DNA of 64,000 nucleotides from Enhydrobacter sp. (GTDB lineage: Bacteria; Pseudomonadota; Alphaproteobacteria; Reyranellales; Reyranellaceae), in NCBI RefSeq assembly GCF_030246845.1, contig NZ_CP126889.1, forward strand, positions 496,001 to 560,000. The letters run 5' to 3'. Of this stretch, positions 17,654 to 26,848 are shown piece after piece (the first letter of the stretch is position 1; the number at the start of each line of letters is the position of its first letter). Below the pieces are notes generated by a model that was not told where the DNA came from, made no database searches, and saw nothing but the letters and a program-made list of their open reading frames with translations. A program made the position numbers and the translations under genes.

Positions 17654-18502
17654 ATGGTCGACGTCAACAGCACCTATGCCGAGGCGCGGCACGCCCTGCG
17701 TGCCATCTGCCCCAAGCCGATCCTGAACTGGCGCGAGGCCCGCTACTACGGCCGCTACGGCGAGATCGAGCTGCATCTTCTCGAGTTCCTGTGTCGCCGC
17801 GATCGCGACGCGATCGATGTCGGCGCCAACGACGGCAGCTACGTGCACTACATGCGGCGCTGCGCGCGCCATGTCGTGGCGTACGAGCCGATGCCGCACC
17901 TCGCCGCCGCCCTGCGCGCCAAGTTTCCGGCCAGGGTGCAGGTCGAGGCCATGGCGCTGTCCGACGACCAGGGCACGGTCGAGCTGCGCATGCCGTTGGT
18001 CGACGGCATTCCGATCGAGGGTTGCTCGACCATTTCCTTCGACGCGTCGGCGACCTATGCGGCCTATAGGAGCGTCGAGGTGCCGATGGCCAAGCTGGAC
18101 GACGTCTACAAGGGCGATGTCGGCTTCATCAAGATCGACGTCGAAGGCCACGAGCAGGCCGTGTTGGACGGCGCCGCCGCGACGATACGGCGCTGCATGC
18201 CGAGGCTGCTGGTCGGGATCTATGAACGCCTGTCGCCGGGCGGCATCGAGCGCGCCCGCAGCTATTTCACCGAGTTCGGCTATCGCGGCTTCTTCATCCA
18301 CAACGGCAACCTGAAGCCGATGGAGCGGTTTTCCGTGGAGCGCATGCAGCGCCCGGACAATCTGCCGAAACTCACAGCGCCCCTGCCCGAGCGCGAGCGG
18401 TTCGGACGCTACCTCTACAACTTCATCTTCCTGCCGCCGGATGAACCGCAGCAGACGCTGTGGAAGATGTCGGAACGCCTCTACCGGCTGTCGGCGCACT
18501 GA
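17654..18502 (+). CDS. FkbM family SAM-dependent methyltransferase
   Basis: This 282-residue class I methyltransferase has the SAM loop AIDVGANDGSYVHYMRR near residue 55 and the FkbM-specific GFIKIDVEGHEQAVLDGA near 155. FkbM proteins O-methylate sugars or polyketides. Its neighbours (a GT4 glycosyltransferase and a sugar aminotransferase) make a glycan hydroxyl the likely target. There is no signal peptide and no strong ribosome site. The final 80 bases overlap the convergent glycosyltransferase gene, an unusually long tail-to-tail overlap. Confidence 0.88.
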   Translation: MVDVNSTYAEARHALRAICPKPILNWREARYYGRYGEIELHLLEFLCRRDRDAIDVGANDGSYVHYMRRCARHVVAYEPMPHLAAALRAKFPARVQVEAMALSDDQGTVELRMPLVDGIPIEGCSTISFDASATYAAYRSVEVPMAKLDDVYKGDVGFIKIDVEGHEQAVLDGAAATIRRCMPRLLVGIYERLSPGGIERARSYFTEFGYRGFFIHNGNLKPMERFSVERMQRPDNLPKLTAPLPERERFGRYLYNFIFLPPDEPQQTLWKMSERLYRLSAH

Positions 18503-19736
18503 GGCCGCCAGCGTTCGCCAAGGTCGCTGCGGCCCTGCCTCGCTGACGGCGCTGGCCGGCGCGCCGCATGTGCTCGAGCAGATGCCGGCCGATCCGATCC
18601 CAGTCGAACCTCACGGAACAGGCCTCGAAGGCGGCCACCTGCCGCCGGTTGAGCGTCTCGAAGTCGTCGACCAGCCGGACGATCGCGGTCGTCAGCTCCT
18701 CGTGGCTGTCGAACAGACCGATGCCGTGGCCGTCCTTGAGCGGCATGCCGGGAAGCGCGACGCGCATCGCGAGGATCGGAACGCGGTTGAAGACGTAGTC
18801 CAGCCCCTTGAGCTTGAACCCGCCGAGAAGATCGATCACCAGCGCGAGCCGGGCGGCAGCCATGTACGGCAGCACATCCTCGACGCGGCCGACGAAGGTC
18901 ACGGACGGGTAGCGCCGCCGCAGACCGGCGAGATAGTCGGGATCGATCTCGCCCACGAATTGCAGATCGACTCCCGCCTCCGCCAGGCGCGATGCGGCCG
19001 TTGCCAGGAACCGTTCCAGAGCGACCCGCTTGGGCGGCCAGTTGAAGCTTCCGACGACGACGGCACGGCGCGGCACGCTCTCATCGATCGTGCGCGAGGC
19101 GACTCGATGGCCGCCGTAGCCGGGCGGCAGGAAGGCGACCGGCGTGCCGTGGGCATCGGCGACGAAACGGCGGCAGTCGTCGGGCGTATTGGACGTCACG
19201 AGGTCCGAAGCCGCGATCAGCGACCGCTCCAGCCTGACGACCTTGAGGAAGTCCAGCTCCTTCATGATCCGGCGGACGCCCCGGCTTTCGTCGGCAATGC
19301 GGCGCGCCGCCGTGACCTCGTGATTGTGGGCCAGGTAGACGACCTTCGGAGGGTGCACGGTGCGCGCACAGTGCCGCCGCACCGCCTCCAGCGCCCAGCC
19401 GGCGCAAATGCTGTCGAAGACGACCGCATCCCATGGCCGCGCCGCGAGCGTCGAGGCAAGCATATCGGCCATCGGCCTGGAGATGCCGCGCATCGCGACC
19501 TCGGGCATGCGGTGAAGCAGGCGCCGCCAGCGCGGCAGCCGCTCCTCGCTCACGAGCCGCCATGCAAGTCCGCTCTCGTCGGCGGGGATCGTCGACTTCT
19601 CCATGCGCGAGAGTCCAACGACGCACAACGACGCTCCGGCCGATCGCATCGCCCGGATGAGCCCCTCGGAGTATATGAGCTGACCGTTCGTTGCCGGTTC
19701 GGGATCCGCAAGCGTGATCCAAAGGCAGTGCATCAT
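18423..19736 (-). CDS. GT4-type glycosyltransferase
   Basis: This protein of about 437 residues starts MMHCLWITLADPEPATNGQL behind a GGGGGA site; in-frame codons further up to 19823 look untranslated. It has two Rossmann halves: an N-terminal half with VVYLAHNHEVTAARRIA and a C-terminal half with VVVGSFNWPPKRVALERFL, LQFVGEIDPDYL, and a weakly conserved E-x7-E-type region after GGFKLKGLDYVFNRVPIL. It should transfer a nucleotide-activated sugar to a glycan or lipid. The last 27 codons overlap the FkbM gene on the other strand and are rich in A, S, T and R, so they are probably an unconserved tail. It is divergent from the aminotransferase at 19943. Confidence 0.82.
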   Translation of the reverse strand: MMHCLWITLADPEPATNGQLIYSEGLIRAMRSAGASLCVVGLSRMEKSTIPADESGLAWRLVSEERLPRWRRLLHRMPEVAMRGISRPMADMLASTLAARPWDAVVFDSICAGWALEAVRRHCARTVHPPKVVYLAHNHEVTAARRIADESRGVRRIMKELDFLKVVRLERSLIAASDLVTSNTPDDCRRFVADAHGTPVAFLPPGYGGHRVASRTIDESVPRRAVVVGSFNWPPKRVALERFLATAASRLAEAGVDLQFVGEIDPDYLAGLRRRYPSVTFVGRVEDVLPYMAAARLALVIDLLGGFKLKGLDYVFNRVPILAMRVALPGMPLKDGHGIGLFDSHEELTTAIVRLVDDFETLNRRQVAAFEACSVRFDWDRIGRHLLEHMRRAGQRRQRGRAAATLANAGGLSAPTAGRGVPTSSTASAAVHPAAGR

Positions 19737-19942
19737 TCCCCCAAGACTGCTCGGTGCGGACAAGATGCGAAGACGTTTCCGCGCTGACCAGTGACCAAGA
19801 AATGGTTGTTGCCACCATCGCATGCACTAACACCGGCCACAAAGAGGCCACTGGCTTCGACCGTCCAACACACGTCTGATGGCGTGAAGTCGCTCGTGTT
19901 TGGGGTGTGCGGGCGGCGAAGAGTATCCCGAAGGAGGACTCG

Positions 19943-21388
19943 ATGTCTTTGTCCGTTGTGGAAGCGCGGCCGGTTGGGGACGGCGCGCTGGAAGGGGGAG
20001 ACGACTTTGTTTGCAGCACTTCGGAAAGCCTGATCGCCGCCATCGAGAAGTGCCTCGACAATGGCCTGGGTACATGCCTGGTCGTCGGCGACAAACGTCA
20101 CGTCGTCGGTCGCATCTCCCTCGACGACATCGGCAAGGCCGTGCTGGACGGTGCGTTGCTCAATCCGCGGCTCGATCAGCACATCGAGCGATTTTCGCAT
20201 CGGTTGCATAACGACTCATCGGTCGACAAGGACGTCCTTCGTCCCGTCCTCGATGCGTCGGGCCGTCTCATCGGCGTCGACATCGACCGGTCGTCGCAGC
20301 GCATCCAGGTCGCCCGACCCGACATGGGCCACCAGGAGTTCCGGTCGATCCTCGATGCCTTCCTCTCCTCGTGGATCTCGAGCAAGGGCCCGTACGTCGA
20401 CAAGTTCGAGCAGGAGTTCCGGGCCTTCATCGGCACAAGCCACGGCATCGCCGTCTCCAACGGCACCGTAGCGCTCCATCTCGCCCTGCTGGCGCTCGGC
20501 GTCGGGCCGGGCGACGAGGTCATCGTTCCCGACCTGACCTTCGCGGCGACCATCAACGCCGTCCTGTTCTGCGGCGCGACGCCGGTCGTTGTCGATGTCG
20601 ACAGCCACCTGTGGGGCATGTCTCTCGCGGGTGTCCAGCACGCCGTCACGCCGCGGACCAAGGCGATCATTCCGGTGCACCTCTACGGCCGGCCGGTGGA
20701 GATCGGACCGATCGCCGCCTTCGCCGCCAAGCGCGGCATCGGCGTCGTCGAGGATTGCGCGGAGGCTCATGGTGCGCGATATGCCGGCCGGCCCGTCGGC
20801 CAGTTCGGCGATGTCGCCTGCTTCTCGTTCTACGCCAACAAGATCGTCACGACCGGCGAAGGCGGCATGTGCCTCACGAACTCGGCCGAGCTCGCGCAGT
20901 CGATCCGCTTGCTGCGCGATCACGGCATGACGCCCAGCCGCTCCTACTGGCACGAGCGCGTCGGTTACAACTACCGGATCACCAATCTCCAGGCGGCGAT
21001 CGGCTATTCGCAGCTCTGGCGCATCGAGGACGTGCTCGATCGCAACCGGGAGATCGCCAACGCCTACCAGGCGGCGCTCAAGGGTATCCCCGGCGTCAAG
21101 TTCCCGCCGCCGATGGATGCGGTCTACGAACCGGTCGTCTGGCTCGCATCGGTGCAGGTTCCCGCCGACAAGCGCGACCGGCTCCTGATGACAGCACAAG
21201 AAGCCGGGATCGAGATGCGGCCCTTCTTCCACTCGCTCTCGACCCTGCCGCCCTATGAAAAATACGCCCGGGTCTGTCCCAACAGCCTCGAGCTCTCCGC
21301 CACTGGCATCAACCTGCCCACTTCGCGTGCGGTGGACGACCAGGTCATCGACCGTATTGTGAAAGTGTTCCGCAATGTGCTGGGCTGA
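19943..21388 (+). CDS. CBS domain-DegT/DnrJ/EryC1 aminotransferase fusion
   Basis: This 481-residue protein is about 100 residues longer than usual family members because of an N-terminal extension. Residues about 20-110 look like a CBS regulatory unit (SLIAAIEKCLDNGLGTCLVV then HVVGRISLDDIGKAVLDGAL). From about 130 the sugar aminotransferase begins, with GTSHGIAVSNGTVALHLALL, VVEDCAEAHGARY, and the PLP Lys300 in SFYANKIVTTGEGG. Such enzymes put an amine on a nucleotide-linked keto-sugar. The start at 19943 has an AGGAGG site. The stop overlaps the next gene by 14 bases. A CBS unit suggests control by an adenine or CMP-type ligand, which is inference. Confidence 0.88.
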   Translation: MSLSVVEARPVGDGALEGGDDFVCSTSESLIAAIEKCLDNGLGTCLVVGDKRHVVGRISLDDIGKAVLDGALLNPRLDQHIERFSHRLHNDSSVDKDVLRPVLDASGRLIGVDIDRSSQRIQVARPDMGHQEFRSILDAFLSSWISSKGPYVDKFEQEFRAFIGTSHGIAVSNGTVALHLALLALGVGPGDEVIVPDLTFAATINAVLFCGATPVVVDVDSHLWGMSLAGVQHAVTPRTKAIIPVHLYGRPVEIGPIAAFAAKRGIGVVEDCAEAHGARYAGRPVGQFGDVACFSFYANKIVTTGEGGMCLTNSAELAQSIRLLRDHGMTPSRSYWHERVGYNYRITNLQAAIGYSQLWRIEDVLDRNREIANAYQAALKGIPGVKFPPPMDAVYEPVVWLASVQVPADKRDRLLMTAQEAGIEMRPFFHSLSTLPPYEKYARVCPNSLELSATGINLPTSRAVDDQVIDRIVKVFRNVLG

Positions 21389-22724
21389 ACCGCAGTCTCG
21401 TCGTGAGTTCTCGTCCATTGTCGTAGGGGGAGGCCCGGGTGGCCTCGGCCCCCTCCTGTGGGCGGCGCAGCACGGCCTCCTCGAAAGCTGGCTGGAGCAG
21501 GGTGTCGCCCTGGTCGAGCGCACCGGCCGGCTCGGCGGCACGCTGGGCTGCTACGGCATAAACTCGGACTCACTGGGAGGCTCCTACCTCGAGTGCCTGG
21601 AGGCCAAAGGCTGGCCGGCGGCCCTGCAGCACCTGCGTCGCAATCCCGTGACGCTGGAGATGCGGCGCTACCGGACGAGCTATCCGCCGCTTCCGCTCGT
21701 CAACCAGTACATGGGGTGTGTCGGGCAGGCGGTCGCGGACATGTTCGGCGGCCATTCGAGCTCCGCACTTCATCTGCATACGACCGCACAGTCGGTGCAT
21801 CTCTGCGATGACGGACGGGTTGCCGTCGTCGTGCATGGTCAGGACGGACGAGCGAAGACCCTCGTCGCCCGTTCGGCGGTGGTGGCCCTCGGTGGTCGGC
21901 AGCACTGGCGGGACGAGATGGCGGCGCCGGGACTCAAGTTCGTCGACTGCGCCGCGCGGCAGTTGTTGTCGTCGAATGAATTCCTGACACACGACGGGCT
22001 CGCCCGGGCGGACGAGATCATCCGCGATGCCGCTGGCCGGTCGATCGTGATCGTGGGCGGGGCACACAGCGCCTATGCCGCCGCCTGGGCCCTTCTGCAG
22101 TTGCCGGCCGCCAGGTCGTTGAAGGATGGCCAGATCGTCATCCTGCAGCGTCGGCCGCCGCGCATCTTCTATCCGGATCGGGCGGCTGCTGTCGCCGACG
22201 ACTATCCGTTCGAGGAGGGCGACATCTGCGTGCGCACCCAGCGCGTCAATCGCATGGGCGGCATCCGCGGCCACGGCCGGGACATCTGGCGACAGATCGC
22301 CCACAAGCCCAACGTGCCGCCGGAGTCGCGCGTGGCCGTCCGGGCGATCCAGGACTTCTCCGCCGCACAGTTGCGCACCGTGCTGGAGGAGGCCGCCCTC
22401 GTCATACCGTGCCTCGGCTATCGATCGGCGACCATGCCGATCTTCGATTCGGCCGGCCAGCGGCTGACGCTGAAGGCGGACATCAACGGCGACGCCGTCG
22501 ACGGCGACTGCCGCCTCCTCACGGCGGACGGCAGGCCGTTGCCCAATGTCTTCGGCATCGGCCTCGGCAGCGGCTTTCGTCCCACGCAGGCGATGGGCTG
22601 CGAGCCGAATTTCCGCGGCCAGGCGAACAGCCTGTGGATGTACCAGAACGACATCGGCGCGGTGATCTATCGCGAGATCCAGGTGCTGGCGGACGAGAAG
22701 CTGACGGCGGCGGTTGCCGCCTGA
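21375..22724 (+). CDS. FAD-dependent oxidoreductase of unknown substrate
   Basis: This 449-residue protein has a dinucleotide-binding site at its N-terminus (SIVVGGGPGGLGPLLWAA, residues 14-31). A second one lies in mid-protein (RSIVIVGGAHSAYAAAWALL, about 222). This two-site layout is seen in flavin N-hydroxylases and other FAD/NADPH monooxygenases. LGGTLGCYGINSDSLGGSY and the C-terminal GIGLGSGFRPTQAMG are other marked segments. I do not recognise a named family. It starts inside the end of the CBS-aminotransferase gene, so the two are co-translated. Oxidation of the amine or sugar made by that enzyme is a reasonable but unproved guess. Confidence 0.78.
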   Translation: MCWAEPQSRREFSSIVVGGGPGGLGPLLWAAQHGLLESWLEQGVALVERTGRLGGTLGCYGINSDSLGGSYLECLEAKGWPAALQHLRRNPVTLEMRRYRTSYPPLPLVNQYMGCVGQAVADMFGGHSSSALHLHTTAQSVHLCDDGRVAVVVHGQDGRAKTLVARSAVVALGGRQHWRDEMAAPGLKFVDCAARQLLSSNEFLTHDGLARADEIIRDAAGRSIVIVGGAHSAYAAAWALLQLPAARSLKDGQIVILQRRPPRIFYPDRAAAVADDYPFEEGDICVRTQRVNRMGGIRGHGRDIWRQIAHKPNVPPESRVAVRAIQDFSAAQLRTVLEEAALVIPCLGYRSATMPIFDSAGQRLTLKADINGDAVDGDCRLLTADGRPLPNVFGIGLGSGFRPTQAMGCEPNFRGQANSLWMYQNDIGAVIYREIQVLADEKLTAAVAA

Positions 22725-22733
22725 GGCTGCTTC

Positions 22734-23153
22734 TCAGCCGACGAGCCTCTTTCGCACATCGTCCGGGATGGCGACGGCCCTGAGCGAACGGGCGTCGCCG
22801 TCCTTGCGGGCCCAGATGCGGGTCTCGCTTCCTTCAGCCGCGATCTGTCCCGTGCTGTCGCGGAAGACATGCCGGATGGTGAAAGAGCTGCGGCCGAGCT
22901 TGTCGACATGGCTTTCGATGATGAGCTTCTCGCCGTGCTGGGAGGGGCGGCGGAAGGCGCATTCGGCGGCCACCAGCGGCGTTCCCTCCTTCCATTGACC
23001 GCCGCTGACGTCGTCGCGCTTCAGCCCCGCCGCCAGGAACAAACGATAGGTCGCCTGGTCGAGCCAGCGGAAATAGGACGGGTAGTAGACGATCCCGGCG
23101 GGATCGCAGTCGCCCCATTCGACGGTGATCTCGTGGCGGCCGGTCAACGCCAT
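22734..23153 (-). CDS. 4-hydroxybenzoyl-CoA-type (hotdog) thioesterase
   Basis: This 139-residue single hotdog-fold protein starts MALTGRHEITVEWGDCDPAG. The motif EWGDCDPAGIVYYPSYFRWL carries the catalytic Asp of the 4HBT family. Downstream, SRRPSQ-like AFRRPSQHGEKLIIESHVDK and SFTIRHVFRDS complete the fold. It hydrolyses an aryl- or acyl-CoA. It starts two bases after the iorB stop and is the last gene of the indolepyruvate oxidoreductase operon. It would release an arylacetate from the arylacetyl-CoA made there. Confidence 0.9.
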   Translation of the reverse strand: MALTGRHEITVEWGDCDPAGIVYYPSYFRWLDQATYRLFLAAGLKRDDVSGGQWKEGTPLVAAECAFRRPSQHGEKLIIESHVDKLGRSSFTIRHVFRDSTGQIAAEGSETRIWARKDGDARSLRAVAIPDDVRKRLVG

Positions 23154-23155
23154 CG

Positions 23156-24661
23156 CTATTCCGCCGCCCGCCGCAACATGGCGCCCGACGCGGCAAGCGC
23201 CGCCAATGTCCTGGACAGCGACTCGCCGTCGGGGTCGGCGAGCGCCGCCACGCGCGCGCTGGCGATGGCGTCGGCGGCGACCTTCGGCGGGAGTTGGCCG
23301 GCCAGCGCCGGTGCAACGATCTCCGCCACGATGCGCCGGTAGTTGCCCAATCCGCGCTTGAAGGTGTCGCCGTAGCCCTTGATGAGACGTGCCAGCTCGG
23401 CGATCTCCCGAGCGAGCTCGACGCCGAGCGGCGCCGCGGCGCGGATGTCGGCCAGCCAGCGCTCGATCTCGGCCTGCTCCTCGGCATAACGGAAACTGTG
23501 CGGCCGCCACCAGCGCATGGCAGCGAGGAAGCGCAGCCGCGCGAAGCCCCAGATCGTGGTCGTGCGCACGCGCATCGGAAGGTGGATCTTGCCCAGCCGG
23601 CCGGTGCGCTGGGCCCAGACGAGGATGCGCCGCGCCAGGGCAGGCGGCAGGACGGCGCAGATCTCATCGATGCCCGGCTTGAAGTGTTCGGTGAGGGCGA
23701 CCGGCTCATCGGCCTTGGCGCGCACCTCGGCGCGCACCCGTGCCAGTCGCTCGCGCGAGGTCTTGGCCTGGGCGACGCGAATCACGTCCTCGAACGACAT
23801 GCGCACGGCGAGGTGCCGCGCCGTGTCGCGCAAAAGCCCGGCGGAGCCGAGGGCCGCGACCGCGTCGAGCCGATCGAGATAGAGCGTCGCGTACCGCCGG
23901 TCCTGATAGGCGGCCAGCCGACGGATGCCCTCCTCCACCATGTCGAGCGATGCCGCGGGATAGCTTCGCCGGGCCCGCTCGATCAGGTCCTCGATGCCAT
24001 GGGCGGCCGCCTGCCGCTTGCGATGCTCGAGCACCACCTGGGCAAGCTCGCCCCGCGCATGGCCACGCCCGAAGGCGAAGCCCGCGAGGTTGGCATCGAC
24101 GGCCTTGCCGCCCTCGCGAATCGCGGCCTCGAACGCTTGCTCGGGAATCGGCAGCCGGCCGGAGCCGGCAAGCGCCCCCAGCAACACCGCGTTCAGCACG
24201 CCGCCCGACTCCTCGGCGGCCTGGTCCATGTCGAACAGGATCTGCGCCTTGCTGCGTTCCTTCACTGCGCGCAGCAGGCGGCCGAGATCGAAGCTGCCAT
24301 CGCCCATGGCCGACCGCTCGCCGATCGACAGCACGCGATGGGTCGAGGCGACGAGGGTCGTGCGATCGGGCGTGACGAAGCCATTGAAGATCATGCGGCC
24401 GGCCTCGAGGAGCTCGGTGGCGAGCGCCACGTCGACCTCGCCCATCGCCGGATTGAGCGCCAGCACCGCCGGCGCCGGGCCGGGCGTCGGCATGATCTCG
24501 AGATAGTAGGTCGTGGCGCCGGTGCGCTGTGCGACGCCCGGGATCTGCGTTGCCTGCACGGCGAGCCCCTGGCTGTGCGCCGCAGCCACGATCCAGTCGC
24601 ACAATACGCCGCCGCCGTCGCCGCCCAGCGCCCCGACCAGGATGGTGATGGGCCTAGGCAC
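23156..24661 (-). CDS. iorB: Indolepyruvate oxidoreductase beta subunit with C-terminal extension
   Basis: This 501-residue protein opens with the 2-oxoacid:ferredoxin oxidoreductase gamma-type fold: ITILVGALGGDGGGVLCDWI, IPGVAQRTGATTYYLEI, and ESGGVLNAVLLGALAGSGRL. The remaining 300 or so residues form a helical extension seen in the larger aerobic bacterial IorB proteins. It pairs with IorA to oxidatively decarboxylate aryl pyruvates (indolepyruvate, phenylpyruvate) to aryl-acetyl-CoA. The start is GTG at 24661, overlapping the iorA stop by eight bases. A thioesterase follows directly. Confidence 0.88.
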   Translation of the reverse strand: MPRPITILVGALGGDGGGVLCDWIVAAAHSQGLAVQATQIPGVAQRTGATTYYLEIMPTPGPAPAVLALNPAMGEVDVALATELLEAGRMIFNGFVTPDRTTLVASTHRVLSIGERSAMGDGSFDLGRLLRAVKERSKAQILFDMDQAAEESGGVLNAVLLGALAGSGRLPIPEQAFEAAIREGGKAVDANLAGFAFGRGHARGELAQVVLEHRKRQAAAHGIEDLIERARRSYPAASLDMVEEGIRRLAAYQDRRYATLYLDRLDAVAALGSAGLLRDTARHLAVRMSFEDVIRVAQAKTSRERLARVRAEVRAKADEPVALTEHFKPGIDEICAVLPPALARRILVWAQRTGRLGKIHLPMRVRTTTIWGFARLRFLAAMRWWRPHSFRYAEEQAEIERWLADIRAAAPLGVELAREIAELARLIKGYGDTFKRGLGNYRRIVAEIVAPALAGQLPPKVAADAIASARVAALADPDGESLSRTLAALAASGAMLRRAAE

Positions 24662-26804
24662 CCGCCATCGCTCCGATCACCGCCGACCGCAGGCGCCAGA
24701 GGGTCCGGTTCCACCATGTCGGATTCTGCACGATGTCGGCGCGGTAGAAGGACGGGCAGAGAACGGCCGCGTCGGCCACCTCGCCGCACAGGCCGCAGCC
24801 GACGCAGCCGTTGTTCACATGCGCCACTGGATCGGAGCGCAGCGGATCGGGGCTGGGCTTCACCACCAGTGACGGGCAGCCCGACAGGCGGATGCACGAA
24901 TGATCGCCGGTGCAGACCTCGTCGTCGACGCCGAAGCGCGTACGTACCACGCGCTCGCCGCGCTTGAGCCGGGCGGCGAGCTCTGGGCGGATGCGGCGCT
25001 GGCGCGCGAGCTGGCACTCGCCGTCGGCCACGATCACCTTGAGGCCCGAGTAGTCCGTGCGCATCGCCTCGCGCAGCGTCTTGAGCATGGTGCCGACGTT
25101 GTAGGTGCGGATGGTGCGCAGCCATTTGACGCCCATCCCCTTCAGGGTCGCGGCGATGTCGGAGGTCGTCTCGCCGTCCCGGCGGTTGCCGGCGGTGCTG
25201 GGAATGAACTGCGCGCCGGTGGCCGAGGTGTAGCCGTTCTGCATGATCACCAGCACGCGGTCGCCGCGGTTGAACATCGAGGAGGCGACGCCGCTCAGCA
25301 AGCCGTTGTGCCAGAACCCGCCGTCCCCCATCACCGAGATGGTGCGCTTCTGCATCACCGGCGCGACCGCGCCCGCGGCCGCCAGCGACATGCCGAAGCC
25401 CAGGATCGAGTTGCCGAGATTGAAGGGCGCCAGCGTCGCGAAGGAATGGCAGCCGATGTCGCTCGAGATATGGACCTTGCCCACCTCGCGCTCGAGCAGC
25501 TTGATGGCGGAGAAGACCGGCCGCTCCGGGCAGCCGACGCAGAAGCCGGGCGGCCTGAGCGGCAGAGCGCCGCCCAGCAGGCGCTGCGCTTCGGCGCGGC
25601 CGGCGCGCGCCGCCTCGAAACGCTCGCGCGGCTTTGCGAGATCGATGTCGTTGGCCGATTGCGCGAAGAACTTCAGCAGCCCTTCGGTCACCACCTCGGC
25701 GGTGTATTCGCCGGCCATCGGCAGCACGTCCTTGCCATGGATACGGGTGTCGATGTCGCGCTGGCGCAGCAGCGCGTTGACCGCCTGCTCGATATAGTCG
25801 GGGCCGCCCTCCTCCACGATCAGCACGGCGCGCTTGCCCTCGCAGAACCCGGCGATCTGGTCCGGCACCAGCGGATGCGTGACGTTCAGCACCAGGGTCG
25901 GGATCCTGCCTTCGACTTCCAGCCGATCGAGCCCGCGCATCAGCACGTTGGTGATGCCGCCCTGCACGATGATGCCGAGATCCGACCGCTCGCCGGGGAA
26001 AAGCTCGTTCAAGCCCTGCTCGACGATGAAGCGCCGCGCCGCCGGCAGGCGCACATCGGCCTTGAGCTTCTCCTGCGCATAGGTCGAGGGCGGATGCGAG
26101 ATGCGGTCGTAGTTGTGCGGCGCCGGGTCGGCGAGCCGGTGATTGCGCGAGATCGCGGGCGGCCTGTTGTCGCTCGCGACGAACTCGCCGGTGACGTGGC
26201 AGGCGCGGATGCGCAGCTCCATCATCACGGGCGTGCTGCTGGCTTCCGAGAGCTCGAACGCCTTCTCGGTGCAGCGCACGATGGCGGGCAGCGAGGGCCG
26301 CGGGTCCATCAGCCACACGGAGCATTTCAGCGCGTAGGCGTGGGAGCGCTCCTGGATGACCGAGGCGCCCTCGCCATAGTCCTCGCCCACCACGATCAGG
26401 GCACCGCCGACGACGCCCGGCGAGGCGAGATTGGAAAGCGCATCGGCCGCCACGTTGGTGCCGACGATCGATTTCCAGGTGACGCAGCCCCGCATCGGAT
26501 AGTTGATCGACGCGCCGAGCAGGGCCGCCGCCGAGGCCTCGTTGGTGCAGGTCTCGAGATGGACGCCGAGCTCGTCGAGCAGGTCCTGCGATTCGATCAG
26601 CACATCGACCAGATGCGACACCGGCGCTCCCTGGTAGCCGCCGACATAGGCGACGCCCGACTGCAGGATCGCCTTGGTGACGGCAAGGATGCCCTCTCCG
26701 CGGAAGACCTCGCCCTTGCCGAGGCGAAGCGCGCGCACTTCCTGGCGGAACGAGCGCTCCGGATTGGTGCGCTGGGCAATGGGAAGCCGGGGCTGATCGA
26801 GCAT
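24654..26804 (-). CDS. iorA: Indolepyruvate oxidoreductase alpha subunit
   Basis: This 716-residue protein has an N-terminal pyrimidine-type domain (QSGVAYVGGYQGAPVSHLVD). The TPP-binding domain is in the middle (GFCVGCPERPVF, IGCHSFATLAPF, SVMGDGGFWHNGLLSG). A C-terminal ferredoxin-like segment carries CTGDHSCIRLSGCPSL and CVGCGLCGEVADAAVLCPSF for two iron-sulfur clusters. It decarboxylates aryl pyruvates from aromatic amino acid transamination, passing electrons to ferredoxin. Length and order match separately encoded IorA rather than the fused 1100-residue form common in aerobes. It is the second gene of a minus-strand operon with an SDR upstream and iorB downstream. Confidence 0.92.
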   Translation of the reverse strand: MLDQPRLPIAQRTNPERSFRQEVRALRLGKGEVFRGEGILAVTKAILQSGVAYVGGYQGAPVSHLVDVLIESQDLLDELGVHLETCTNEASAAALLGASINYPMRGCVTWKSIVGTNVAADALSNLASPGVVGGALIVVGEDYGEGASVIQERSHAYALKCSVWLMDPRPSLPAIVRCTEKAFELSEASSTPVMMELRIRACHVTGEFVASDNRPPAISRNHRLADPAPHNYDRISHPPSTYAQEKLKADVRLPAARRFIVEQGLNELFPGERSDLGIIVQGGITNVLMRGLDRLEVEGRIPTLVLNVTHPLVPDQIAGFCEGKRAVLIVEEGGPDYIEQAVNALLRQRDIDTRIHGKDVLPMAGEYTAEVVTEGLLKFFAQSANDIDLAKPRERFEAARAGRAEAQRLLGGALPLRPPGFCVGCPERPVFSAIKLLEREVGKVHISSDIGCHSFATLAPFNLGNSILGFGMSLAAAGAVAPVMQKRTISVMGDGGFWHNGLLSGVASSMFNRGDRVLVIMQNGYTSATGAQFIPSTAGNRRDGETTSDIAATLKGMGVKWLRTIRTYNVGTMLKTLREAMRTDYSGLKVIVADGECQLARQRRIRPELAARLKRGERVVRTRFGVDDEVCTGDHSCIRLSGCPSLVVKPSPDPLRSDPVAHVNNGCVGCGLCGEVADAAVLCPSFYRADIVQNPTWWNRTLWRLRSAVIGAMAGA

Positions 26805-26848
26805 GGTCGAAGTCTACTGTCCGGATGTCGCAGGTGTCAGCCTCATTG

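Noticed and set aside
24654..26804. Possible acetolactate synthase or pyruvate:ferredoxin oxidoreductase instead of IorA
   Set aside because: The C-terminal ferredoxin-type cysteines, the size, and the adjacent IorB-type gamma subunit fit indolepyruvate oxidoreductase better.
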